16,915 bases of DNA from Opitutia bacterium (GTDB lineage Bacteria > Verrucomicrobiota > Verrucomicrobiia > Opitutales > Coraliomargaritaceae): positions 1 to 16,915 of the forward strand of contig JABJQI010000029.1 of NCBI GenBank assembly GCA_018663485.1, written 5' to 3'. Positions 8,601 to 14,843 of the stretch are shown piece by piece. The notes under the pieces were generated by a model, which saw only the letters and a program-made list of their open reading frames with translations, was not told where the DNA came from and ran no database searches. Positions within the stretch are counted from its first letter, which is position 1. Each line of letters starts with the position of its first letter. A program made the position numbers and the translations under genes.

Positions 8601-9036
8601 TGGCTTTAGAGAGCCGCTCGGCATCGACCATCTCAGGTATGATGCCTAGCTTACAGGGGCCAAAGAAGGCGCTCTGCGAGGACATTAGAAACATGGTGAC
8701 ATAGAGCATCGTGCTGCTTTCCAAGTAGAGCGCGGTGATGCCGAATGCCATGACGATGAACTCCACCACTTTGAGCCTTACGATCAACGACCGCTTACTG
8801 AACTTATCGGCAAAGTTACCTGCGATCGGCACGATCAGTAGGAATGGCAGCGCAAACACGAGGCCAACAAGTGCTAAAATCGTCGCGGAATTCGTCTCGC
8901 CGCTTTCAATCGCGGCGGCATTCCACGCGATCAGCGCATACACCATGATCAGTTTAAACACGTTGTCATTCATCGCACCTCCAAATTGTGTGAGGTTATG
9001 CCACCAGAATGTCTTTGGGAGTAAGTACTGTTTCAT
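5635..9036 (-). CDS. LplT-PlsC-acyl-ACP synthetase fusion (lysophospholipid flippase and 2-acyl-GPE acyltransferase/acyl-ACP synthetase)
   Basis: 1133 residues in three parts. Residues 1-415 form an MFS transporter with about 12 hydrophobic segments (N-terminal GGAMNDNVFK, as in LplT). Residues about 420-620 form a PlsC-type acyltransferase with the HX4D motif His445-Asp450, FAEGALS at 519-525 (usually FPEGTRS) and PIIPVYIGG at 547-555. Residues about 630-1133 form an AMP-forming acyl-ACP synthetase: SSGSTAEPKG (785-794), EGYGATE (921-927), YDTGD (1009-1013), and GTGK with the catalytic Lys1121. In E. coli, LplT (397 aa) and Aas (719 aa) are separate adjacent genes; here their lengths add up in one chain, an arrangement known in other phyla. 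Expected role: bring lysophosphatidylethanolamine across the inner membrane and re-acylate it with activated fatty acid. Its start lies 152 bp from the IS element, and the ROK gene converges from the left. No Shine-Dalgarno sequence is seen before the ATG. Confidence 0.93.
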   Translation of the reverse strand: MKQYLLPKTFWWHNLTQFGGAMNDNVFKLIMVYALIAWNAAAIESGETNSATILALVGLVFALPFLLIVPIAGNFADKFSKRSLIVRLKVVEFIVMAFGITALYLESSTMLYVTMFLMSSQSAFFGPCKLGIIPEMVDAERLSKANGSIQLFTFLAIISGTVLAPELSLLTHENFSLAASVCLIIAGLGLAASLQIEPTPAHPDRHLSLNGFGSVFKTFLEIRKDGFLTLAVLALAVFSLAAAFIQLNVLDFGAQHLELSPEQATRLFLLTAIGIGVGSTTAGWLSGRGIEFGIVPVGALLMSLSLGVLGTLAEGNIWLSAISMAALGFAAGLFIVPLQAFIQYRSPKDRVGAIQAANAFMSWLGILTASGLIYVNSSVFWGTAQNGFFMLACGILALALFSLWVLPDFFVKFVLMLVTRFCYRFRVRGLDNLPAYEPALLVCNHVSLMDAVLIVTSQQRRVRMLMSREYYDKSGWITKRIVELAKVILIHGHDNPKKLLKSLKTARTALDDGYLVCIFAEGALSRTGMLRPFKQGFERIVKGTDYPIIPVYIGGAWGSVASFQQGMPKIRLSKDFRYPVSVHFGTPLPSTSTTFEVQQAVSELSVDSFELVKEGRKSLGHEFIDSARRNWGKLATVDSSGREFKFGELLIASLILRERIRTHTTKEEHRIGILLPTGSGSAMANLAITLDRRISVNLNYTAPAQSVGSAQEQCEISTVLTSRKFLEVLPELPLAENVLYLEDLLKDISRAEKFRTFLKARLRPARMLLGGTRIQPDDVATILFSSGSTAEPKGVMLSHHNLLSNIESFRSVVSPKRNDVMLATLPFFHSFGYTVTFWFPLISGITTACHTNPLEGEMIGKLAEKYKASILLTTPSFLLAYTRKIKPGQFANLHYVFTGAEKLQPRIAAMFEKRFGVQPLEGYGATELSPVCALSLPNVEIDNLEETGNREDRLGRALPGMAMKIVHPETGDTLAPGEAGLIYIKGPNVMVGYLKKPELTESVLHDGWYDTGDIGLMDTDGFFAITGRLSRFSKLGGEMISHGAVEKVLQEALEIGPDALAVVAIADQRKGEKLCVLHTSTDLTEDSIREMLKALDIPNLWKPNPKDWQLVDALPLLGTGKLDYRTMKEHAAA

Positions 9037-9188
9037 AGAGGGGTGAGTGAATACGGCTTATTAGTGCTCGGGCTTGCTGGAAAATAACCGATACTGGCTC
9101 GTTACGTCGATATTTTATCAACTGTGGCGTCGTTGGGTATTATTATGCCCTTGGCTGCAGCGGCCTTCGATGTGTTCGATCACAATGA

Positions 9189-9218
9189 GGTTCTTCGACA
9201 TTTCCAGTGGGTCGTTGC
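9189..9218 (+). repeat. Left terminal inverted repeat of the ISL3 element
   Basis: Thirty bases pair with the reverse complement of 10516-10545 at 27 positions. The outer 22 are identical and the mismatches are at 9211, 9213 and 9214. It is the presumed transposase binding and cleavage end. Confidence 0.95.
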
Positions 9219-9245
9219 AAAAAGAACTGAGAACTCGATGAAGGA

Positions 9246-10511
9246 ATGATGCCCGAGATTTCATCGAAATTATTCACGAAGCTTCTAAATTTAGGCGACC
9301 AATGGGAAGCCTACGACACTCAGTATGTTGAGGAGAAAAATACCATTTTCATTCGGATTCGGGAAACGCCTGAGTTATTGAAGAATCAACGATGCCGTGA
9401 AGATAAGCGTCGAAAGGTGAAGCTTTATGATCATGTAGAGCCTCGATTTTGGCGTCACCTCAATGTGTTCAACTGCGAGTGTCTAATCGAATGCGCCTTG
9501 CCTCGATTCAAGTGCCAGCACTGCGAAAAGGTTTGGCGTGCGAAGGCACCTTGGGAAGGTAAATGCAAGGGTCTCAGCGAGGAGTTTGAGGCCTTTGCTC
9601 TGACGCTAATGAAAGAGATGCCAGTGAAGAGCGCTAGCCGTATTCTAAACGAAAACGACAAGCGACTTTGGCGGGTGCTCAAGGCGTATGTTCAGGAGGC
9701 GCATAAGGAATTAGATCTCTCTGGTGTCACGCAAGTGGGGTCCGATGAATTGAGCTATCGTAAAGGGCATAAATACCTGACTGTGTTCGCCGATATGCAG
9801 AAAAAACGAGTCATTTTCGCAACGAAAGGAAAGGACAAGTCGACATGGGAGACATTCTCCGATGAGCTCCAGGAGCTAAACGGACACCCGCACGCCATCA
9901 CTTATGCTGCGATAGACATGAGCCCTGCATATCAAAGTGGAGTTCGCAACAATTGCCGTAATGCCCGGATCGTCTTTGATAAGTTCCACGTCATGAAACT
10001 CGTAGGAGAACGTGTCGATCAAGTGCGCAAGGCCGAGAGTTCCTACGGGACTGGTGAAGCAAAAGTTCAACTCAAAAAGACGCTATGGTTATGGCGCAAG
10101 AATCCCGAGAATCTTTCAGAAAGTGAGCAGGTTCGATTCGATGGTATTGACCACGATTATTTATGGACCTCAAAGGCTTACCAGATGCGATTGGCGCTAC
10201 AGAAAATCTACAACACAATCCCATATCAAAGCTGGGCCGAGCGACGCCTAAAAAGTTGGTGTAACTGGGTAAACAGAGTATGCGATGAGGCACCCTATTG
10301 GATAATGAAGCCGATGAGGAAGACTGTCGAAACGATACAAAACCATTGGGACGGAATCCTCGCACATTGGAGTTCAGGTGGTCTGACTACCGCATACTTA
10401 GAAGGACTCAATTCCGTCTTTTCAGCTGTAAAACGAAAAGCTAGAGGCTTTAGGAATACAGATAACTTAATCACCATGCTCTATTTTGTGGCTGGTAAAT
10501 TAAAGGTCTGA
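9246..10511 (+). CDS. ISL3-family transposase
   Basis: 421 residues, uninterrupted. The N-terminal part has the family pattern FWRHLNVFNCECLIEC (68-83) followed by CQHC (90-93). The catalytic DDE-type core candidates are Asp167 (VGSDELS), Asp224 (AIDMSPAY) and Glu386 (YLEGLNS). The family hallmarks FDKFHVMK (244-251) and KRKARGFRN (396-404) are present. The upstream half of the usual zinc knuckle is degenerate: only Cys50 is left where a C-x2-C pair is expected. The start is ambiguous between the ATGs at 9246 and 9249; AAGGA lies directly against them, too close for a normal ribosome site. The gene occupies almost the whole IS. Length and motifs suggest it is functional or only recently inactive. 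Confidence 0.95.
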   Translation: MMPEISSKLFTKLLNLGDQWEAYDTQYVEEKNTIFIRIRETPELLKNQRCREDKRRKVKLYDHVEPRFWRHLNVFNCECLIECALPRFKCQHCEKVWRAKAPWEGKCKGLSEEFEAFALTLMKEMPVKSASRILNENDKRLWRVLKAYVQEAHKELDLSGVTQVGSDELSYRKGHKYLTVFADMQKKRVIFATKGKDKSTWETFSDELQELNGHPHAITYAAIDMSPAYQSGVRNNCRNARIVFDKFHVMKLVGERVDQVRKAESSYGTGEAKVQLKKTLWLWRKNPENLSESEQVRFDGIDHDYLWTSKAYQMRLALQKIYNTIPYQSWAERRLKSWCNWVNRVCDEAPYWIMKPMRKTVETIQNHWDGILAHWSSGGLTTAYLEGLNSVFSAVKRKARGFRNTDNLITMLYFVAGKLKV

Positions 10512-10515
10512 ATCC

Positions 10516-10545
10516 GCAAGCATCCACTGGAAATGTCGAAGAACC
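10516..10545 (-). repeat. Right terminal inverted repeat of the ISL3 element
   Basis: This is the reverse-complement partner of 9189-9218 (27 of 30 matches, the outer 22 perfect). It begins 4 bases after the transposase stop codon. Confidence 0.95.
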
Positions 10546-10622
10546 CAAATATTAAGCTGGCGGCACTGAATTGGACTCTACGAATGTGTGTTAATTTCAT
10601 CATTCTTTTATATTTAAAGACT

Positions 10623-10655
10623 ATGAAACAGCCCAACATTTTTTGGCTCACGATA
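10623..10655 (+). pseudogene. Possible 5' stump of a sulfatase gene
   Basis: The ATG at 10623 opens with MKQPNIFWLTI, which matches the conserved start of cytoplasmic-start sulfatases (K-x-PNI-x-W-L-T, normally followed within a few residues by the metal-binding acidic pair). The intact sulfatase next door has QPNIVFIMADD at the same place. After codon 11 the family resemblance ends, and 16 bases later the stop codon of the opposite-strand sulfatase is reached. The likely reading is the residue of a deleted gene between the IS and the intact sulfatase. It is only 11 codons, so chance is possible; the same bases also form a weak AGCC/GGCT hairpin that could serve as a terminator for the sulfatase. 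Confidence 0.4.
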
Positions 10656-10671
10656 TTCAATCCGCTCCCAG

Positions 10672-12189
10672 CTACGGAAGCGCTACCGTACGATCTGGAT
10701 TATTGCGCACATTGAGGTACCGTGCATGCAATGCTTTTAGTTTGGGCGCATACTCCGGATTGTGAATCAAATTCTCAGCTTCTTTCTCCAGCGGATTATC
10801 CGCCAAATTAAACAGCGCGATCGGCTCCATTTTACTAAGCTGCCAGTCAGACTGCATCACCAGTTTCCAATCACCCTGACGAAACATCAACTCACATTGC
10901 GCCCCGGCCTGAAGCATGACTTCATCTCGCGCTTGAAAATTGCGGTCCCCCTTGAGTAGCGGCAAGAAGCTGTAGGAATCTTTTGCCTGCGAGTCCAGCA
11001 AGCGAGTGCCGACAATTTCTGCCACGGTCGCGATGATGTCCGTGCCGTTGATTAGTGCGTCACTGCGCGTGTTGGGCTCGATCACGTCTGGCCACGTCAC
11101 GATCAGTGGCACCAGGTGTCCACCTTCCCAAGGATGGTTCTTCGTGCCGCGCACACCACCGTTCGACAAATGGCCCGCCTTTTCTGCGACAGGATCCCAC
11201 AAGCCACCATTATCAGAGCTTAGAATAATGATCGTATCTTGGTACACATCAGCTGCTTTCAATGCCTTGACGATTTGTTCGACTTCCCAATCGAATACGC
11301 GGTTCATGTCGGTATGATGCGAGGGAGTGGTATCGCGCATCTTTTCGCCACTCAGCTCAGCTGGCGGGATGTGCGGCAAGTGCACCGCTGGCGACCAATA
11401 ACACATGAAAAATGGCCGTTTTGCCGCCGCACTGCGCTCGATGAAGCCGGTCGCCTTATCAGCTAAAATCTTATTGATCTGAGCAGTATCCCATTCCGAA
11501 TCACCAGGCCCTGGCCCCTTGTCAGAAATGAAGCTAAGGTTTTTCGCAGTGGTTTTATCGTAATGTATCAACTCTGACTGATCATTAAAAGGCGCCCAAA
11601 CATTGTTCTCGAGGGCGAGGTAGATCGGCCCCTGTACTCCCGTCGGTAGCGTGTAATCATAATTAAATCCCAAGTCTTTCGGGCTAGCGGCAATCCATTT
11701 TGACATGTCCACATCTAACGGCTGCCCACCTCGGTCATTGCCGCGAAACACCTCGCTGCTGCCTTTGTGATAGAAGTCTCCGCCCAAATGCCATTTGCCA
11801 ATAAAACCGGTGTTGTAGCCGGCAGCTTGCGCGACACTCCCAAGGGTGGCATCATCTGCCGCAACTGCGCTCGGGCGGAAGGTACCCCAAACGCCCCAAG
11901 GTGCGTAGGAGCGATAATTGTAGTTGCCAGTCATCACGGCATAGCGCGAAGGCGAGCACAGCGATGTCGGTGAATGTGCGTCGCTAAACCATAGACCTTC
12001 GTTCGCCAATGCATCCAGTGTCGGCGTCGCGGCCAATGCGGCTTGCCCCGTGCGTTCTTGGTGCTGTCGGCTAATGTCACCCGGCCCAAAGTCATCGGCC
12101 ATAATAAAGACAATATTCGGCTGATCTGGCGCGGCGTAAACCAAGGCAGACAACAAACACGTTAAGTAAATAAAAGAGCAGATTTTCAT
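10672..12189 (-). CDS. Exported S1-type (formylglycine-dependent) sulfatase
   Basis: 505 residues with a Sec signal peptide (1-20, ends VYAA). It hydrolyses sulfate esters, probably on a polysaccharide or oligosaccharide, in the periplasm or outside the cell. The calcium-site acidic pair is at 32-33 (ADD). The formylglycine motif CSPSR is at 78-82 (Cys78 to be oxidised, Arg82). GKWHLGG at 131-137 gives Lys132 and His134, SSDNGG at 324-329 gives Asp326 and Asn327, and Lys350 (GTKNHPWEGG) completes the site. The set looks fully catalytic; a formylglycine-generating enzyme must be encoded elsewhere. The length is normal for the family. The gene is transcribed away from the SGNH hydrolase gene and shares a 108-bp upstream region with it. 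No Shine-Dalgarno sequence is seen. Substrate is not readable; the nearby rhamnose mutarotase hints at a rhamnose-rich sulfated glycan. Confidence 0.95.
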   Translation of the reverse strand: MKICSFIYLTCLLSALVYAAPDQPNIVFIMADDFGPGDISRQHQERTGQAALAATPTLDALANEGLWFSDAHSPTSLCSPSRYAVMTGNYNYRSYAPWGVWGTFRPSAVAADDATLGSVAQAAGYNTGFIGKWHLGGDFYHKGSSEVFRGNDRGGQPLDVDMSKWIAASPKDLGFNYDYTLPTGVQGPIYLALENNVWAPFNDQSELIHYDKTTAKNLSFISDKGPGPGDSEWDTAQINKILADKATGFIERSAAAKRPFFMCYWSPAVHLPHIPPAELSGEKMRDTTPSHHTDMNRVFDWEVEQIVKALKAADVYQDTIIILSSDNGGLWDPVAEKAGHLSNGGVRGTKNHPWEGGHLVPLIVTWPDVIEPNTRSDALINGTDIIATVAEIVGTRLLDSQAKDSYSFLPLLKGDRNFQARDEVMLQAGAQCELMFRQGDWKLVMQSDWQLSKMEPIALFNLADNPLEKEAENLIHNPEYAPKLKALHARYLNVRNNPDRTVALP

Positions 12190-12297
12190 AAGATAAGGAA
12201 TCTCAAATACGTAGTATATGGGTCAGGATGGTCAGGCAAATGACAAAACATTGACCACTTGACGCCATAACAATACACGTGTAAACCCTTGTCAACA
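12190..12297. promoter_or_regulatory. Divergent promoter region with GGTCAGG and TTGAC repeats (sulfatase / SGNH hydrolase)
   Basis: 108 bp separate the two divergent starts. It holds a tandem repeat GGTCAGGAT-GGTCAGGCA (12221-12238), followed by TGAC (12241-12244), TTGACC (12251-12256) and TTGACG (12259-12264). The GGTCA and TGACC copies face each other as inverted half-sites. The TTGAC copies also resemble -35 boxes reading toward the SGNH gene, but no matching -10 is convincing. A shared regulator site is plausible and unproven. Confidence 0.45.
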
Positions 12298-13698
12298 ATG
12301 ACCTGTATAATCCCAATTTGCCGAATACTCTCCTATGTCTGCCTAGCAAGCCTCACCTGCGCATCGGCAGACGTTGTTCCTGCATTTAAAAAGTATGATC
12401 GCGTCGCGTTCATCGGCGACTCGATCACGCATGGCGGCCGTTACCACGCCGACGTTTACCTTTTTTACGCGACACGTTTCCCCGGCCAACCATTTACTGC
12501 CTACAATTGTGGCATCTCGGGTGACACCGCGCCTGGCACTAACCTGCGCTTTGATAACGACATCGCCCCTCACCGCCCGACTGCGGCGACTATCATGCTC
12601 GGCATGAACGACGCAGCGGGATACGTTTTTGAAGCTGCACGTCCGCTGCACGCTAAAATCAGTGGGCAGGCGAATTCGTATGACAGCTATACCAAGGCAA
12701 TGGATCAACTGGCCGCGTCCTTAAATGCGATCGACTGCCGCATCATTTTCATAAAACCATCGATCTACGATCAGACCGCGGAACTCGACAAGGAAAACCT
12801 TAACGGCAAAAATGATCAACTCGGCCAATTTTCACATTACATCGATTCACTCGCCTCCAAATACCAAGCTGAGGTCATCGACTTCCATACACCGATGGGA
12901 GTCATCAACCACAGCTTACAAGCAATTGACCCCAGTGCGACTATAGTGGGCGAAGACCGTGTCCATCCAGGCGAGCCCGGACATCTTGTGATGACCTATC
13001 ATTTTCTTAAATCACAAAATATGCCGCAATATGTGTCCGCGATTCAAATCGACGCTGCGAGTGACGGCAAAGTCCTACAGCTCATTAATTGCGAGCTCAA
13101 CGGCAACCTCACAGTCAGCCCAACATCAGTGCGCTTCACTGCGACCGAGAATGCCCTGCCCTTCCCATTAAACATGGCACAAGTAAAAGCCCTAGACTGG
13201 GTGCCTTTTCAGCATGACTTAAATCGCCAAGTGCTCGCGGTCGATAATCTAGCACACGGCGACTACGCATTAAGCATCGATAATATAATGGTCGGTCGAT
13301 ACTCGTCGGCAGAACTAAAAGTAGGCATCGACCTCAGTGCCAACAGTGCCACTCCGCAATACCAGCAATCCCTCAAAGTCAAAGCGTTGCAAGACAAGCA
13401 ACTCAAAGCGACCAGCCAACTGCGCACAATCGCCCTAGTGCGCCACAGCATGGTTCGTAAATTAAATCACCCAGTCGATGAGTCTGACGTCTCTGCACTT
13501 AGCGACGCGCTCTTCGCACAGCTGCAGCAATCAAACGGTAAATCTTGGTATGGCTTCTTAAAGCAGCAGGTCGAAACTTTCCTTGAAGCGGTCCCACAAG
13601 AGGCCGAGTACAAACAGCAAGAACTTAACTGGATGCGAGAGATGTGGCTGATCAACCAACCCACGCCACATAATTGGCAGTTAAACAAAATCGACTAG
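12298..13698 (+). CDS. Exported SGNH/GDSL-family hydrolase with C-terminal extra domain
   Basis: 466 residues from the ATG at 12298; an in-frame TTG three codons earlier is less likely. A signal peptide runs to about residue 24 (SLTCASA). The SGNH core (about 30-240) has block I FIGDSITHGG with the nucleophile Ser42, block II ISGDT (73-77), block III GMND with Asn104, and block V EDRVHPG with Asp220 and His223, so the esterase machinery is complete. Such enzymes remove acetyl or other acyl groups, often from polysaccharides. The C-terminal half (about 245-466) is a beta-rich segment (to about 350) and then a helical tail, at least doubling the usual length of the core. I know similar long forms only as unnamed SGNH proteins of PVC bacteria. 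It is divergent from the sulfatase, suggesting de-esterification and desulfation of the same glycan. The coding strand is A- and C-rich, opposite to the ROK gene. Confidence 0.9.
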   Translation: MTCIIPICRILSYVCLASLTCASADVVPAFKKYDRVAFIGDSITHGGRYHADVYLFYATRFPGQPFTAYNCGISGDTAPGTNLRFDNDIAPHRPTAATIMLGMNDAAGYVFEAARPLHAKISGQANSYDSYTKAMDQLAASLNAIDCRIIFIKPSIYDQTAELDKENLNGKNDQLGQFSHYIDSLASKYQAEVIDFHTPMGVINHSLQAIDPSATIVGEDRVHPGEPGHLVMTYHFLKSQNMPQYVSAIQIDAASDGKVLQLINCELNGNLTVSPTSVRFTATENALPFPLNMAQVKALDWVPFQHDLNRQVLAVDNLAHGDYALSIDNIMVGRYSSAELKVGIDLSANSATPQYQQSLKVKALQDKQLKATSQLRTIALVRHSMVRKLNHPVDESDVSALSDALFAQLQQSNGKSWYGFLKQQVETFLEAVPQEAEYKQQELNWMREMWLINQPTPHNWQLNKID

Positions 13699-14153
13699 CT
13701 TACACGTTGTATTGTGAACTCACATATGAAATTGCGGATTGCCGTGTCGACAAATGCCAAATTCAGCCTGACATTGGCTTATATTTGTGCATGAGTTAGT
13801 AGTCGATGTATTGCTTGTCGAGGTGGCGCAGAGCTCGGATTGCAACTAATCATCAAACACGTTCTTTGGCTCTGACGGCTACTCAAATCCTTCAAAGCGA
13901 AATCCAATGGCACGTCGCCAGTCGGCAATCTCTGGTCCTTTTTTGTGTCTCTAATGGTAAAGCTATATCGTTTACGTTTGATATCCGTGATCTGGATTCG
14001 GTGGCACGTCCGCACTCCTTGTGTGTTGCCTGATCGGGACAGTTTTTGATCGATACGCAAGATGACGAAACGGTCGCGCGCCGCAAGCTGGTTGATGTTC
14101 CCCCGTTCATTCAATTTCCTTTGCCTTCTTGGAACACCCCCTCGTGGCAAAAA
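13699..14153. other. 455-bp stretch with no recognisable intact gene; possibly decayed coding sequence
   Basis: No open frame here matches a family I know. Two fragments look protein-like. The first is a 22-codon plus-strand ORF at 13726-13794 (MKLRIAVST, then NAKFSLTLAYICA), resembling a signal peptide that runs into a stop. The second is a minus-strand tail ending near 13801 that reads AIRALRHLDKQYIDY and then a stop, preceded closely in frame by two stops. A 123-codon minus-strand frame (13779-14150) is rich in Arg and Thr and looks unnatural. No tRNA or strong terminator is visible. Confidence 0.4.
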
Positions 14154-14468
14154 TTAATCCATATGAAACACTTCGACTAAAGGAGACATGATTGGCATCT
14201 TGCTTGGTTGCACATTCATTAGATCCGCCATATAATCCCACCACTTCTGCACAATGGGCAAACTCTTTAAATCATCCGCAGTGTGCCCAGACTCTAGCTT
14301 CTGAAAGGCAAACAGCAGCAAACTCTCCTCATCGAAGTAAATCGAGTAATCCGAGATGCCCGCATCGGAGTGCGCCTGTAATAGCTCGGGCCAGATCTCA
14401 TCGTGGCGCTTTTGATACTCGGCCACACAGCCAGGCTTTAATTTCATTTTAAATGCGTTACGTATCAT
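14154..14468 (-). CDS. rhaM: L-rhamnose mutarotase
   Basis: 104 residues, the normal length for the family. It interconverts the alpha and beta anomers of L-rhamnose, feeding rhamnose isomerase. The hallmark Y-x3-H-x2-IWPEL is at 18-29 with Tyr18 and His22 in the active site. SDYSIYFDE (39-47) and the paired tryptophans with WDYM (76-80) are also conserved. There is no signal peptide, so it acts in the cytoplasm. It is the only rhamnose-pathway enzyme in the window and has no close same-strand partner: the SGNH gene lies 455 bp to the left and pheT 375 bp to the right. An A-rich tract precedes the ATG and there is no Shine-Dalgarno sequence. Some family members act on related 6-deoxy sugars such as fucose; rhamnose is the best call. 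Confidence 0.9.
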   Translation of the reverse strand: MIRNAFKMKLKPGCVAEYQKRHDEIWPELLQAHSDAGISDYSIYFDEESLLLFAFQKLESGHTADDLKSLPIVQKWWDYMADLMNVQPSKMPIMSPLVEVFHMD

Positions 14469-14843
14469 ATTTTTTCTAGTTTAGCTGATGATCCTTTGGT
14501 AGATCGAGTGATACCAGTGCAAATGCAAGTACAGATGAAACAATCAGCTCTTTTTCACAGCGGCAGCAATACCGCCAAAAAGATACAGCCAGCGGAATGG
14601 ACATTTGCTGTAGCAGCCAAAGGCATAACAGAGTACTATGGAAGCTTTCGATTTAAACTTCATCATCAGGTCGTCTAGCACTTCCAGTAAATTTACAGGT
14701 TAACCCAGCTGATCGAGCACTGAAATAAATAACTTGGCTGCTGCTGCTCTTCGAATCGCGTCCATACAGCATGTTTAGCACGGCGAGAATCAAATAGCGC
14801 CAAACAGTCGATCTCGTGGTGCTACTCTGCTGCCAGGCAAAGA
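14469..14843. other. 375-bp intergenic stretch with nothing identifiable
   Basis: It lies between the rhaM start and the pheT stop. It must hold the rhaM promoter and the pheT 3' region, but I see no clear promoter boxes or terminator. A minus-strand reading ending at 14544 (WLYLFGGIAAAVKKS, stop) faintly resembles a C-terminal sorting anchor, without an open frame upstream. A short CAG/CTG run sits near 14740. Confidence 0.5.

Larger units (their letters stand above)
9189..10545 (+). mobile_element. ISL3-family insertion sequence, complete (1357 bp)
   Basis: The element is bounded by 30-bp terminal inverted repeats beginning GGTTCTTCGACATTTCC, the usual look of ISL3 ends (GG-x-TCTT), and it contains one full-length transposase gene. 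The left repeat ends 27 bases before the transposase ATG and the right one starts 4 bases after its stop. The flanking octamers are CACAATGA (9181-9188) and CAAATATT (10546-10553). They do not match, so the 8-bp target duplication normal for ISL3 is absent. Boundaries are set by the outer ends of the inverted repeats. Confidence 0.93.

Noticed and set aside
9135..9150. Imperfect palindrome GGGTATTATTATGCCC upstream of the lipid-repair gene
   Set aside because: It is a single isolated copy with a mismatch and no link to a regulator in the window.
10533..10715. Sixty-codon plus-strand ORF downstream of the IS
   Set aside because: Its upstream part lies partly inside the IS end and its 3' part runs into the sulfatase gene antisense; only the MKQPNIFWLTI portion is of interest.
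14120..14151. TTTGCC...GGCAAA hairpin just after the rhaM stop
   Set aside because: Six-base arms with a 20-base loop and no following U-tract in the direction of transcription.
14544..14605. Minus-strand reading WLYLFGGIAAAVKKS-stop, like a PEP-CTERM or membrane sorting tail
   Set aside because: No PEP motif, no arginine cluster and no upstream open frame; too short to support.
14810..14843. Minus-strand TTTGCCTGGCAGCAG resembling the start of a bacterial 5S rRNA
   Set aside because: Similarity ends after about 15 bases and the rest does not fold or read as 5S; judged coincidental.
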